Shown piece by piece: positions 30,072-39,682 of a stretch of 64,000 nt of DNA. A program made the translations under genes and the position numbers. The notes under the pieces were generated by a model. It ran no database searches, was not told where the DNA came from, and worked only from the letters and a program-made list of their open reading frames with translations. This DNA is from Acidiluteibacter sp963716125 (GTDB taxonomy: Bacteria; Bacteroidota; Bacteroidia; Flavobacteriales_E; Vicingaceae): contig OY970294.1 in the NCBI GenBank assembly GCA_963716125.1, positions 434,001 through 498,000 on the forward strand, written 5' to 3'. Every line of letters starts with the position of its first letter. The stretch's first letter is position 1.

Positions 30072-31430
30072 TTATTCTTCCATCGAACCTGCTTCCTTCA
30101 AAACAAAAGTTTCCATAAATTTAGTGGTGCATTCACCAGCTAAGAAGGTTGGATCTTCCATCAATTGATAATGAAATGGAATAGTGGTTTTAATTCCTTC
30201 AATTACATATTCACTCAAAGCACGTTTCATTTTCTTAATAGCTTCTTCTCTTGTTTGAGCTACAGTTATTAATTTTGAAATCATAGAATCATAATTGGGT
30301 GGTATCACGTAGCCTGCGTAAGAATGTGTATCTACTCTCACACCATGTCCACCCGGGGCATGATATGTAGTAATAGCACCTGGGCTTGGTCTAAAATTAT
30401 TATAAGGATCTTCTGCATTTATTCTACATTGAATGGCATGCATTTGAGGTTCATAATTTCTCCCAGAAATCTTAATACCCGCAGCTATCTTTATTTGCTC
30501 TTTAATTAAGTCAAAATTAATAACTTCCTCTGTAATGGTATGTTCTACTTGAATACGCGTATTCATTTCCATAAAATAGAAATTTCTATGCTTATCAACC
30601 AAAAACTCTACTGTTCCGACACCTTCATAATTTGCTGCTGCAGCTGCTTTAATGCCAGCTGCGCCCATTTTCTTTCTTAATTCGGTGGTCATAAAAGGAG
30701 ATGGAGTTTCTTCTACCAATTTTTGATGTCTTCTTTGAATAGAGCAATCTCTTTCAGACATGTGGCAGTAATTACCAAATTGATCTCCTGCTATTTGTAT
30801 TTCAATATGACGAGGCTCTTCAATAAACTTCTCCATATACATGCCATCATTGTCAAAAGCAGCCTTTGCCTCTTTTCTTGCCGAATTCCATGCTTCTTCT
30901 AATTCATCTTCACTTTTCACCATCCGCATTCCTTTGCCACCACCACCTGCGGTAGCTTTTATCATAATAGGATATTTTATCTTTTTGGCAATTTTTTTAG
31001 CATCTTCCAAACTTTCCAATATCCCTTCTGAACCCGGTATACAAGGCACTCCTGCTTTAATCATAGTAGCCTTTGCAGAAGCTTTATCTCCCATTGCTTC
31101 AATCATCTCTGGTGAAGCTCCAATAAATTTGATGTTATTTTCCTGACAAATTTTTGAGAACTTAGCATTCTCAGACAAAAATCCATAACCAGGATGAATA
31201 GCATCTGCATTAGTGATTTCAGCAGCAGCTATAATATGTGTCATTTTTAAGTAAGACTCAGAACTTGGGGGAGGTCCAATACAAACAGCTTCATCAGCAA
31301 AACGAACGTGTAAACTATCTGCATCTGCAGTAGAATAAACCGCTACTGTTTTTATTCCCATCTCTTTACAAGTTCGAATAACTCTTAGCGCAATCTCTCC
31401 TCTATTGGCGATTAGTATTTTCTTAAACAT
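30072..31430 (-). CDS. accC: Acetyl-CoA carboxylase, biotin carboxylase subunit
   Basis: The protein of about 452 residues carries out ATP-dependent carboxylation of biotin on AccB, the first half-reaction of fatty-acid synthesis. It has the biotin carboxylase N-domain (MFKKILIANRGEIALRV), the ATP-grasp Gly-rich loop (KATAGGGGKGMRMV), HIEIQIAGDQFGN, MEMNTRIQVEHTITE and a complete C-domain. The start MFKKILIANRGE (ATG at 31428-31430) fits the family better than an ATG six codons upstream. It is 61 bp downstream of accB in the same direction, followed by a hairpin terminator. Confidence 0.96.
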   Translation of the reverse strand: MFKKILIANRGEIALRVIRTCKEMGIKTVAVYSTADADSLHVRFADEAVCIGPPPSSESYLKMTHIIAAAEITNADAIHPGYGFLSENAKFSKICQENNIKFIGASPEMIEAMGDKASAKATMIKAGVPCIPGSEGILESLEDAKKIAKKIKYPIMIKATAGGGGKGMRMVKSEDELEEAWNSARKEAKAAFDNDGMYMEKFIEEPRHIEIQIAGDQFGNYCHMSERDCSIQRRHQKLVEETPSPFMTTELRKKMGAAGIKAAAAANYEGVGTVEFLVDKHRNFYFMEMNTRIQVEHTITEEVINFDLIKEQIKIAAGIKISGRNYEPQMHAIQCRINAEDPYNNFRPSPGAITTYHAPGGHGVRVDTHSYAGYVIPPNYDSMISKLITVAQTREEAIKKMKRALSEYVIEGIKTTIPFHYQLMEDPTFLAGECTTKFMETFVLKEAGSMEE

Positions 31431-31491
31431 AATGTTTTTTTTATTCATAAAATTCGATAGCTATCGGATTAAAACTTAAGTCAATCAATAA

Positions 31492-32013
31492 TTAACTAGG
31501 ATCAATAAGAATCAAAGGTTGGTCGTATTCTACTGGTGTAGTATCATCTACTAACACTTTTACAACTTTGCCTGAAACTTCTGCTTCAATTTCATTAAAT
31601 AATTTCATCGCCTCGATGATACATACTACATCACCTGCTTTAATAGTATCACCCACTTTTACAAACTGAGGTTTGTCAGGTGAAGAACTTCTATAAAAAG
31701 TACCAATCATTGGCGATTTAATAGAAACATAACTTTCCTCTTCTTTTGCTGCTTTCTTTTCCTCTGCCGAAGGACCATCTGGAGCCGGTGCTGCTTGAGG
31801 TAAAGCCTGAGGTTGAGGAGCATATTGTGGTTGAACCATTTGCGGTTGAGCCATCATTTGTTGAGGCATTAAAGCTGATTCAGCCATACCTCTTCCTTTT
31901 TTACTTGAAGGCGTCTTTATGGTGATTTTGAATTCTTTGTCTTCAATTTCTACTTCGCTAACACCCGACTTAGCTACAAATTTTATTAATTCTTGAATTT
32001 CTGAAATTTTCAT
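31492..32013 (-). CDS. accB: Biotin carboxyl carrier protein of acetyl-CoA carboxylase
   Basis: The 173-residue protein has a small N-terminal domain (residues 1-40) and a Gln/Pro/Ala-rich linker (about 45-95; MAQPQMVQPQYAPQPQALPQ). The C-terminal biotinyl domain carries the modified lysine in IIEAMKLFNEIEAE (K137). It shuttles carboxyl groups from AccC to the carboxyltransferase. It lies between fabH (48 bp upstream) and accC. Confidence 0.96.
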   Translation of the reverse strand: MKISEIQELIKFVAKSGVSEVEIEDKEFKITIKTPSSKKGRGMAESALMPQQMMAQPQMVQPQYAPQPQALPQAAPAPDGPSAEEKKAAKEEESYVSIKSPMIGTFYRSSSPDKPQFVKVGDTIKAGDVVCIIEAMKLFNEIEAEVSGKVVKVLVDDTTPVEYDQPLILIDPS

Positions 32014-32061
32014 ATTTCTTTACTTTTTTGGTTGATTAAAGATATAAAATAATCTGTCATA

Positions 32062-33063
32062 TTATTTATTAGAATCGTAAGCCCATTTTAAATAAATAGA
32101 GCCCCATGTAAAACCACCACCAAAAGCTGATAAAATAATATTATCGCCCTTATTTAGTTTATTTTCCCATTCCCATAAGCATAAAGGAATAGTTCCATTG
32201 GTAGTATTACCATATTTTTGGATATTTAGCATCACTTTTTCATCACTTACTCCCATTCTTTTGGCAGTAGCATCTATAATTCTTTTATTGGCTTGATGCG
32301 GAACTAACCATGCTACATCATCGGCAGTTAAATTATTTTTTTGCATTATTTCAGCTGAAACATCTGCCATATTGGTGACAGCAAACTTAAATACTGGCTG
32401 TCCTTCTTGGTATACAAAATGTTCTTTTTGGTCAACGCTATCATGTGATGCTGGTTTTACCGATCCACCTGCTTTTTGGTGCAAATGAACTCTGCCAGAT
32501 CCGTCACTTCTCAAAATAGAATCCTGAATGCCCATTCCCTCCTCATTTGGCTCCAACAATACAGCTCCTGCACCATCTCCAAAAATAATGCAAGTAGTTC
32601 TATCCGTATAATCGATTATCGAAGACATTTTATCTCCTCCTACCACGATTGCTTTTTTATACTGACCTGATTCTATGAATTTTGAAGCTGTCGCTAAAGC
32701 ATATAAAAATCCTGAGCAAGCTGCACCTAAATCAAACCCAAATGCATTATTAGCACCTACTTTATCGCTAATGATATTTGCGGTAGCAGGAAAAACCATG
32801 TCTGGCGTAACTGTAGCACAAATAATTAAATCAATTTCTTCCGCTCCGATACCTCTTTTTTGCAGTAATTGTTCTACTGCTGGTACTGCCATATCTGACA
32901 AACCTTTTCCTTCCCCTTTTAAAATCCTTCTTTCTTTGATACCAGTACGACTTAAGATCCATTCATCGGTAGTATCTACCATTGTTTCTAGAATCTCATT
33001 CGTAAGCCTGTATTCAGGAGTAAAACCTCCTATAGCTGTAATAGCTGCTCTTACTTTAGTCAT
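32062..33063 (-). CDS. fabH: 3-oxoacyl-ACP synthase III
   Basis: The 333-residue condensing enzyme starts fatty-acid synthesis by joining acyl-CoA and malonyl-ACP. The catalytic cysteine is in DLGAACSGFLYAL (C116), the histidine in VPHQANKRIID and the asparagine in KYGNTTNGTIPL, so the Cys-His-Asn triad is complete. Length and start (MTKVRAAITAIGGF) are typical. It stands between a terminator-like hairpin downstream of rpmF and accB, so it may head its own transcript fabH-accB-accC. Confidence 0.97.
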   Translation of the reverse strand: MTKVRAAITAIGGFTPEYRLTNEILETMVDTTDEWILSRTGIKERRILKGEGKGLSDMAVPAVEQLLQKRGIGAEEIDLIICATVTPDMVFPATANIISDKVGANNAFGFDLGAACSGFLYALATASKFIESGQYKKAIVVGGDKMSSIIDYTDRTTCIIFGDGAGAVLLEPNEEGMGIQDSILRSDGSGRVHLHQKAGGSVKPASHDSVDQKEHFVYQEGQPVFKFAVTNMADVSAEIMQKNNLTADDVAWLVPHQANKRIIDATAKRMGVSDEKVMLNIQKYGNTTNGTIPLCLWEWENKLNKGDNIILSAFGGGFTWGSIYLKWAYDSNK

Positions 33064-33208
33064 TTGATAATGCTAATTAGTTGGGTTGTAAATTTGCACA
33101 ATAATCACGCAATTTAAACCAAAATTGAATAAAATTTGCTGTTTATTTTAAAAAAATTCTTAAAAAGTGAAATTTCAGTCTTTTTTTAATCAAAAATTAA
33201 AAACAACA

Positions 33209-33240
33209 AAAGGTCAAACGACAATATGCGAATGACCTTT
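33209..33240 (-). terminator. Hairpin after rpmF
   Basis: On the minus strand AAAGGTCA (33233-33240) pairs with TGACCTTT (33209-33216) across a 16-nt loop and is followed by TTGTTGTTTTTAATTTTT. It lies in the 251-bp gap between rpmF and fabH and probably ends the rpmF transcript. The rest of the gap is AT-rich with no gene. Confidence 0.55.
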
Positions 33241-33314
33241 AATATGGTTAAGCTAAAAACTAAATGAATATTTTAATTTCAAGATAATTAATCTTACCAT
33301 CAAAATGAATTCAA

Positions 33315-33506
33315 TTAGATAGCTAGTTCTTTTTCTAAAACAACCTTTCCTTTGTAATACAATTTGCCTTCATGCCAATGCGCTCTGTGATATAAATGAG
33401 GCATTCCAGTTGCTGTACAAGTTGCTACAGTTGGCTTTTCAGCTTTATGATGCGTTCTCCTTTTATCTCTTCTTGTTTTGGATATTTTTCGTTTAGGATG
33501 TGCCAT
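33315..33506 (-). CDS. rpmF: 50S ribosomal protein L32
   Basis: The 63-residue basic protein matches Bacteroidota L32: start MAHPKRKISKTRRDKRRTHH, a short central part (TVATCTATGMPHLYHRAHW) and a C-terminal KGKVVLEKELAI. It lacks the paired CxxC zinc knuckle of some L32 proteins and has one Cys instead, which is common in this phylum. It is 21 bp downstream of the DUF177 gene, the usual arrangement. Confidence 0.96.
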   Translation of the reverse strand: MAHPKRKISKTRRDKRRTHHKAEKPTVATCTATGMPHLYHRAHWHEGKLYYKGKVVLEKELAI

Positions 33507-33527
33507 TGTTATCTATTTTACTATTTG

Positions 33528-34043
33528 TTATTTATTTAAATTTTTTAAAGCATCCCATCTAGGATCATGCTCTTCATTCTTTTCTTCTGTAATATTTATT
33601 TCCTCCAGCTTTTTAATAACTTCAGGATTGCAATCTTTTTTACTCTTATGCGCCTTTTTAATTGGCAACGCTAAGTGGATATTTTCATAAACCAAATGCG
33701 TTAAATCTAACTCTTGTTCATTTGGTGAGAGGTAAATAATATCATCTTCCTCATCATTTAATTTTTCGGTCACTTTAACAATGTAAGCTACATTGCCTTT
33801 CATATTTAATTTTAAATCGTCTAAACAACGATCGCAAATAGTCTCAATATGACCTTTATAAGTTAAGTCAAATTGAAAGAAACTAGGTTTTTTTTCAAAC
33901 TCTATTTTTATTTCAAATTCTCCTTTTTCAATCAATGAATTTTCAAAATTCTGAAAGAACGTATCTCCAATGGAAAAATCAAATTCATGAATTCCATCTT
34001 TTAAACCCTCAAAAGGAATAATTATTTTATCTCTCTTCTTCAA
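33528..34043 (-). CDS. DUF177 / YceD family protein
   Basis: The 171-residue protein belongs to the YceD family, usually encoded right before rpmF and linked to 23S rRNA maturation in bacteria and plastids. The family mark is the pair of cysteines in ETICDRCLDDLKL near residues 68-80, followed by an acidic strand-rich part (EEDDIIYLSPNEQELDLTHL). Two downstream acidic/lysine stretches end the protein. The context (before rpmF, after pdxA) supports the call. Confidence 0.88.
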   Translation of the reverse strand: MKKRDKIIIPFEGLKDGIHEFDFSIGDTFFQNFENSLIEKGEFEIKIEFEKKPSFFQFDLTYKGHIETICDRCLDDLKLNMKGNVAYIVKVTEKLNDEEDDIIYLSPNEQELDLTHLVYENIHLALPIKKAHKSKKDCNPEVIKKLEEINITEEKNEEHDPRWDALKNLNK

Positions 34044-34104
34044 TCTCCGCTCACTTTTTAAAGGGCGTCAAAGTTATTAATTTATTTTTGAATATCAAGG
34101 GGAA

Positions 34105-35172
34105 TTATTTGGATAAATTTCTTCCCTTTGAGATGGGTAATGGATTTTTAGTTATTTCAGCATGTTGCGCCCTATTTTTATGAATTTCAATGGCTTTGTA
34201 AATAGCATTTCTAAAAGAAGATTCATCAGCCATATTTTTTCCTGCTATTTCATAGGCAGTTCCATGATCTGGTGAAGTTCGTATGATCTTTAAACCTGCA
34301 GTAAAGTTAATTCCATTTCCAAATGAAAGTAATTTAGAAGGAATTAAACCTTGATCGTGATACATGGCCAAAATACCATCAAAATTTTTAAAATTTCCTG
34401 ATCCAAAAAATCCATCCGCCGCATATGGGCCAAAGGCTAAAATATCTATGTGCTTCGCTTGATTTACTGCAGGGATTATAATTTTTTCTTCTTCATCGCC
34501 CAATAAACCATTGTCTCCTGCATGTGGATTTAATCCCAAAACAGCTATTCTAGGTTTTCTAATCCCAAAATCTTCCATCAAAGATTTTTGCATCAAAATT
34601 ATTTTCTTAAAAATCCCTTCAGTTGTTATTTTTTTCGACACTTCTTTTAAAGGAATGTGCCCTGTAACCATACCAATTCTTGCTACATCACTCACCATAA
34701 ACATTAAAACGTCTTCCGATTCGTCTTTCTGCATTAAATATTCAGTATGCCCAGGAAAATTAAATTCGTCCGATTGAATATTATCTTTATTGATTGGTGC
34801 CGTTACCAAAACATCTATTTCTTTATTAATTAAATCTTCCGTCGCTTTTTCTAATGATATAAATGCATATTTGCCAGCTTCCATGCTCACAGATCCTAGT
34901 TCTACATTCACATCGTCGGACCAACAGCTGATCATATTGGGTAATTTATGAGATGCTTCTGACGCTGAATTTATTTTATTAAAACCAAAATTTTGAATAT
35001 CTAATGCTTTTTTATGGTAATTAAATAATCTATTCGATCCATAAACTATTGGCGTACATAATTCTAAAATTCTATTATCTAAAAGGGATTTTAAAATTAC
35101 TTCTATTCCTATACCATTAAAATCACCTATTGAAATCCCTACTTTTATCAATTCTTCTCCCTCCTTATGCAT
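34105..35172 (-). CDS. pdxA: 4-hydroxythreonine-4-phosphate dehydrogenase
   Basis: The 355-residue enzyme oxidises 4-phosphohydroxy-threonine in de novo pyridoxal-phosphate synthesis. Recognisable parts are KVGISIGDFNGIGIEVILK near the start, VTAPINKDNIQ, the metal-site histidine in FPGHTEYLM, GLNPHAGDNGLLG, and AMYHDQGLIPSKLL with a further metal-site histidine; RTSPDHGTAYEIAGK is near the end. It is upstream of the DUF177-rpmF pair on the minus strand and diverges from mqnC. Confidence 0.96.
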   Translation of the reverse strand: MHKEGEELIKVGISIGDFNGIGIEVILKSLLDNRILELCTPIVYGSNRLFNYHKKALDIQNFGFNKINSASEASHKLPNMISCWSDDVNVELGSVSMEAGKYAFISLEKATEDLINKEIDVLVTAPINKDNIQSDEFNFPGHTEYLMQKDESEDVLMFMVSDVARIGMVTGHIPLKEVSKKITTEGIFKKIILMQKSLMEDFGIRKPRIAVLGLNPHAGDNGLLGDEEEKIIIPAVNQAKHIDILAFGPYAADGFFGSGNFKNFDGILAMYHDQGLIPSKLLSFGNGINFTAGLKIIRTSPDHGTAYEIAGKNMADESSFRNAIYKAIEIHKNRAQHAEITKNPLPISKGRNLSK

Positions 35173-35214
35173 AATTCTATATTAGATTTTATTAAGCCTT
35201 TTAAAAACACAAAA

Positions 35215-35249
35215 TTGGTATAATAAAAGGCTTTTAATTCGTAATTTTG
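35215..35249 (+). promoter_or_regulatory. Candidate promoter of the mqnC operon
   Basis: TTG (35215-35217) is followed by a 24-bp spacer and TAATTTTG (35242-35249). The -7 element is a full match; the spacer is slightly longer than usual. Initiation near 35256 would leave a leader of about 58 nt. Confidence 0.35.
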
Positions 35250-35254
35250 ATAGT

Positions 35255-35262
35255 CAAAGTTA
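35255..35262 (-). promoter_or_regulatory. -7 box upstream of pdxA
   Basis: On the minus strand TAACTTTG matches TAnnTTTG, 82 bp before the pdxA ATG in the 141-bp gap shared with mqnC. No -33 TTTG at the right distance was found. Confidence 0.3.
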
Positions 35263-35313
35263 ACATAAATCAAACCAATAACCGAAATTATTGTTAATTG
35301 GAAAAATAGATCG

Positions 35314-36441
35314 ATGAAAATAAAAGAACTTTTAGAGAAAGCCTTAAATTTTGAATTTTTAAGTATTGAAGAAGGAATTTTTTTGTTCCATAATGCACCC
35401 ACTGCCGAATTGAGTTTTGTTGCCAATGAAATGCGTAAAAAACACAAAGGAGATTCAAATAAAGTAAGTTGGATTATTGATAGAAATGCCAATACGACCA
35501 ACGTTTGCATTGCCAATTGTAAGTTTTGCAATTTTTTTAGAATTCCTGGGCATGAAGATGCTTACATTACATCTATCGGTCAATACAAGCAAAAAATTGA
35601 TGAAATGATGCGTTTGGGAGGCGAACAATTATTGTTGCAAGGTGGTCATCATCCTGAATTGGGCTTAAAATATTACACAGAGCTTTTTGCAGAATTAAAA
35701 AACTTGTACCCCAACTTAAAACTTCATGCATTAGGGCCTCCCGAAATTGCACACATTTCAAAGTTGGAAGGTTTGTCGCATACAGAAGTATTAAAAGCTT
35801 TGATGACTTCAGGAATGGATTCTTTGCCTGGTGCTGGTGCTGAAATATTAAATGATAGAGTTAGGAGATTAATATCCAAAGGAAAATGCAGCGGTAAAGA
35901 GTGGTTAGATGTTATGAGGGCTGCCCATCAGCTGAATATTACAACTTCTGCCACCATGATGTTTGGTCATATTGAAACTATTTATGAAAGATTCGAACAT
36001 TTGGTATGGTTGAGAGAAGTACAAAATGAAAAACCTGAAGGAACCAATGGCTTTTTAGCATTTATTCCTTGGCCTTTTATGGATGATGGTACTTTGCTAA
36101 AAAGAGTAAAGGGTGTAAGTAATAATGTAAGTGCAGAAGAATACATTAGAATGATTGCACTTTCTCGAATTATGTTACCTAATGTAATTAATATCCAAGC
36201 ATCTTGGTTAACTGTTGGTAAAAAAACGGCACAAATTTGTTTGCATAGTGGCGCCAACGATATGGGATCTATTATGATTGAAGAAAATGTTGTTTCTGTT
36301 GCAGGTGCACCACATAGATTTACTGCCGATGGAATTCAAGATGCCATAAAAGAAGCAGGCTTTATTCCACAGTTAAGAACTCAAAAATATGAAGATAGAG
36401 CATTGCCAAAAGATATCGAGCAACAATTAATCACTTATTAG
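35314..36441 (+). CDS. mqnC: Cyclic dehypoxanthinyl futalosine synthase (radical SAM)
   Basis: The 375-residue radical SAM enzyme has the cluster-binding CxxxCxxC at C65, C69 and C72 (VCIANCKFCNFF). It also has the MqnC-type segments QLLLQGGHHPELGLKYY, LHALGPPEIAHI and SLPGAGAEILNDRVRR, and FIPWPFMDDGTLL. It cyclises dehypoxanthine futalosine in the futalosine route to menaquinone, so the organism probably makes menaquinone this way rather than by the classical Men route. MqnE, the closest relative, acts on a different substrate; the length and the sequence fit MqnC better. It is followed after 12 bp by a T9SS cargo gene and then ribE in the same direction. Confidence 0.92.
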   Translation: MKIKELLEKALNFEFLSIEEGIFLFHNAPTAELSFVANEMRKKHKGDSNKVSWIIDRNANTTNVCIANCKFCNFFRIPGHEDAYITSIGQYKQKIDEMMRLGGEQLLLQGGHHPELGLKYYTELFAELKNLYPNLKLHALGPPEIAHISKLEGLSHTEVLKALMTSGMDSLPGAGAEILNDRVRRLISKGKCSGKEWLDVMRAAHQLNITTSATMMFGHIETIYERFEHLVWLREVQNEKPEGTNGFLAFIPWPFMDDGTLLKRVKGVSNNVSAEEYIRMIALSRIMLPNVINIQASWLTVGKKTAQICLHSGANDMGSIMIEENVVSVAGAPHRFTADGIQDAIKEAGFIPQLRTQKYEDRALPKDIEQQLITY

Positions 36442-36453
36442 CGTCTAGTAAAT

Positions 36454-39084
36454 ATGTTGAAAAATTTTAAAGGATATACGTTACTTCTATTGCTGTTTGC
36501 AACAGTTAAACTGTTTGCGACACATAATAGAGCTGGCGAAATTCTTTTTAAACATATCAGCGGACTCACTTATCAAATAAAAATAGTTACCTATTCCGAC
36601 CCTTCTTCCACAGCCTCTCTAAGAAATACCATAGAGGTTTGTTGGGGTGATGAACCAGTGTGCTCCGAGAGTACTAATACTACTTTAACTAGAGATAGTG
36701 TGATAGGGATTAATCAAAATTATCAGAAAAATGTATGGTTGGGAACCCACACTTATAATGGTCCTGGTTCTTTTATTATTTCTATTGCCGATCCTGCTAG
36801 AAATGCGGGCATCAATAATATTGCTAATTCAGTTTCTGTTCCACTTTACTTAGAAAGTCTTTTAAGAATAAGCCCTTTTCAAGGATTTAAAAATGATTCT
36901 CCCATTTTGTTGAATTATCCTATTGATAATGCGTGCTTTAATCGATTATTTGTACATAATCCAGGAGCTGTAGATCCTGATGGCGATAGTTTAGCTTATG
37001 AAATACAGCCAAGTAGAACCACAGGTGGTTTATTAGCTGATGGCTATTTTTTCCCACCTGCTTCCAATTCTATAACGGTTGATCCAATTACCGGTGACCT
37101 AATTTGGGATATGCCTTCGCAAATTGGCAGTTATAATGTGGCTATAAAAATAAAAGAGTACAGAAATGAAGTTTTAATTGGATATGTCATTCGAGATATG
37201 CAAATTGATGTTTCTCCTTGTTCTAATAATCCACCAATTATTGTTACCAAAGATAATTACTGTGTGGAAGCAAACGATTTTCTATTTTTTAATGTCAATG
37301 CTTTTGATACTGATCCTAATACATCTGAAAATAAAGTTACGCTTACAAGTACTGGTTTACCCTATTCATTAAATCCCAACGGTGCATTCTTTACGAAACC
37401 GAGTCCTGCCTCAAATGTTAATGGCACTTTTTCGTGGTTTACGAGTTGTTCTCATGTTCGATTTAGACCTTATAATGTATTATTTAAAGCCACAGATAAT
37501 GGAAATCCAGAATTAACTGCCTATAAAACTTCTACTATTTCGGTTATTGCGCCTGCGCCTAAAAATTTAATGGCGATAAAGGATGGTATTAATGCGCAAA
37601 TTACATGGAATGAAAGTATTTGCAAAGAAGCTATTGGGTACAAGATTTATCGCAGAATAGACTCTTCAGGGTTTATTCCCGATAGTTGTTTAACTGGTGT
37701 TCCTTCTAATATTGGTTATACATTAATTAAAACGATTAACCCTATTACTATTACTTCCTATTTGGATAATAATAATGGTTTAGGGCTTATACCTGGCAAA
37801 AAATATTGCTATTTAATCATTGCTTTTTTTGCTGATGGAGCAGAAAGTTATGCTTCTAATGAAAGTTGTGTGGCTTTGGATAAGTCTACCCCAATTACTA
37901 CCAATGTAAGTGTTGATTCTACCAATGCAATAAGTGGTGTTATCAATTTAAAGTGGTCTAACCCAGATTCAATTGATGGGGTACAATATCCTGCACCTTA
38001 TAGATATTTAATTGAAAAGCAAATTAATGGAATTTTTGTTGCTATAGACTCAACCAATTCACTGCAAGATACTTCGTATATTCATACCAATGTAAATACA
38101 ACTGCAGGAAATAATATTTATAGAGTTACATTGCTAAGTTTAGGAAATGCAAGAGTAGAAGTGGGTAAATCTTATCCTGCTTCCCAATTGTTATTGTCTA
38201 CTGCTTCAGCTGATCAAATAATTAATTTAAGTTGGAATGCATCAGTGCCATGGGATAACTTTGAATATATTATTTACCGTAAAAATTTAACAAGTAATCT
38301 TTTTGATTCTATCGGAACCACAATGCAAACTAATTATGCTGATAGTTTCCTTAGTAATAATCAAGAATATTGTTATTTTGTTCAATCATTAGGGAAGTAC
38401 AATCCTTCTATTTTTGTAGATACTTTATATAATCTATCACAAATTAGCTGCGCTATACCTAAAGATGATATCGCTCCTTGCTCACTTTCAATTTCAGAAA
38501 ATTATGATTGTTTAATAGGAACTTTGGATTTAAACTGGCAGTTAAAAAATTGTTTAGACAATTCAGATATTGAATTATTTAAAATTTATAGAAAAGATTC
38601 TATCAATGGAATTGTGTTAATACAACAAATTAATAATTCAAACCAAAGATCTTTTAACTTTACTATTGATATTTCTAAAGCATCCTTAGCAGGTTGTTAT
38701 GTAATTACTGCGGTAGATTCTATCGGAAACGAAAGTGAGCTTTCTAATGAAATTTGTATAGAAACTTGTCCTGAATATAAGCTTCCAAATGTGATAACAC
38801 CTAATGGAGATGGACAAAACGATTTGTTTAGACCTTTTCCTTATCGATATGTAGAACGTATTGAATTAAGTATTTATGATCGATGGGGAGTGTTAGTTTT
38901 TAAAACAGAAGATCCGGATATCAATTGGGATGGGACTCATGATTTTTCTGGTGAATTGGTTACTGAAGGTGTCTATTTTTATGTTTGTAATGTCTATGAA
39001 ATTCGATTGGAAGGAATAACAGTCAAAAATTTAAAAGGAAATATTACAGTGCTGGATGCCACAGTAAAAGGATTTAAAGATTAA
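36454..39084 (+). CDS. Large T9SS surface protein with gliding-motility-type C-terminal domain
   Basis: The 876-residue protein has a signal peptide (MLKNFKGYTLLLLLFATVKLFA). It then has an N-terminal domain that opens ATHNRAGEILFKHI and contains a cadherin-like DPDGDSLAYEIQ near residue 175. Fibronectin-III-like modules follow, about 370-770, each with the pattern 'W....KIYRR / YCYFVQ'. Residues about 785-876 are the gliding-motility-associated C-terminal domain (LPNVITPNGDGQNDLFRP, LSIYDRWGVLVFKT, EGVYFYVC), a T9SS type B signal. It shares the ATHxAG N-domain and the C-domain with the protein at 43691-46339, so the two are paralogues. It lies inside the mqnC-ribE operon, an odd place for a surface protein. 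The function is unknown. Confidence 0.88.
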   Translation: MLKNFKGYTLLLLLFATVKLFATHNRAGEILFKHISGLTYQIKIVTYSDPSSTASLRNTIEVCWGDEPVCSESTNTTLTRDSVIGINQNYQKNVWLGTHTYNGPGSFIISIADPARNAGINNIANSVSVPLYLESLLRISPFQGFKNDSPILLNYPIDNACFNRLFVHNPGAVDPDGDSLAYEIQPSRTTGGLLADGYFFPPASNSITVDPITGDLIWDMPSQIGSYNVAIKIKEYRNEVLIGYVIRDMQIDVSPCSNNPPIIVTKDNYCVEANDFLFFNVNAFDTDPNTSENKVTLTSTGLPYSLNPNGAFFTKPSPASNVNGTFSWFTSCSHVRFRPYNVLFKATDNGNPELTAYKTSTISVIAPAPKNLMAIKDGINAQITWNESICKEAIGYKIYRRIDSSGFIPDSCLTGVPSNIGYTLIKTINPITITSYLDNNNGLGLIPGKKYCYLIIAFFADGAESYASNESCVALDKSTPITTNVSVDSTNAISGVINLKWSNPDSIDGVQYPAPYRYLIEKQINGIFVAIDSTNSLQDTSYIHTNVNTTAGNNIYRVTLLSLGNARVEVGKSYPASQLLLSTASADQIINLSWNASVPWDNFEYIIYRKNLTSNLFDSIGTTMQTNYADSFLSNNQEYCYFVQSLGKYNPSIFVDTLYNLSQISCAIPKDDIAPCSLSISENYDCLIGTLDLNWQLKNCLDNSDIELFKIYRKDSINGIVLIQQINNSNQRSFNFTIDISKASLAGCYVITAVDSIGNESELSNEICIETCPEYKLPNVITPNGDGQNDLFRPFPYRYVERIELSIYDRWGVLVFKTEDPDINWDGTHDFSGELVTEGVYFYVCNVYEIRLEGITVKNLKGNITVLDATVKGFKD

Positions 39085-39086
39085 AG

Positions 39087-39671
39087 ATGTTTACAGGAAT
39101 AATTGAAGAAATGGGATGTATTACATCCATTCAATCGCAAGATAAAAATACTACTTTCGAAATTGAAGCAGCTTTTACAAATGAATTAAAAGTAGACCAA
39201 AGTGTTGCCCACAATGGCGTTTGTCTCACCATAGAAAAGTTGAATGCATTAACCTATCAGGTTACTGCTATTCACGAAACACTCCTCAAAACAAATTTAG
39301 GAAGTTGGAAAGTAGGTGATATCGTAAATTTAGAGCGTTGCATGCGCATGAACGGTCGTTTGGATGGACATATTGTTCAAGGTCATGTAGATGGAAAGGC
39401 GAAATGTATTGACATAAAAAATCAAGATGGCAGTTGGGAATATACCTTTGAAAACTCCGAAAGCCTTCAACTAATCGTTGAAAAAGGCTCGATTTGTATT
39501 AATGGAGTTAGTTTAACAGCATTTGAAGTGGGAAAACATACTTTTAAGGTAGCCATCATTCCTTACACTTATGAGCATACCAACTTTAATAAATTAACAA
39601 TAGGGGATCAGGTTAATTTAGAGTTTGATATTATTGGCAAGTATGTTATGAGAATGAGAGCCTTTGAATAA
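39087..39671 (+). CDS. ribE: Riboflavin synthase, alpha subunit
   Basis: The 194-residue protein is made of two lumazine-binding repeats, the first from MFTGIIEEMG (1-10) and the second from about residue 96 (LDGHIVQGHVDGKAKC). It dismutates two lumazine molecules to riboflavin. The repeat starts, GVCLTIEKL in repeat one and GSICINGVSLTAF in repeat two, are both present. The gene starts 2 bp after the preceding surface-protein stop and so is part of that operon. Confidence 0.96.
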   Translation: MFTGIIEEMGCITSIQSQDKNTTFEIEAAFTNELKVDQSVAHNGVCLTIEKLNALTYQVTAIHETLLKTNLGSWKVGDIVNLERCMRMNGRLDGHIVQGHVDGKAKCIDIKNQDGSWEYTFENSESLQLIVEKGSICINGVSLTAFEVGKHTFKVAIIPYTYEHTNFNKLTIGDQVNLEFDIIGKYVMRMRAFE

Positions 39672-39682
39672 AATGTTATTGA

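Noticed and set aside
33089..33096. TAAATTTG -7 box on the plus strand
   Set aside because: It faces no plus-strand gene; fabH and rpmF are on the minus strand, so it is probably chance in AT-rich DNA.
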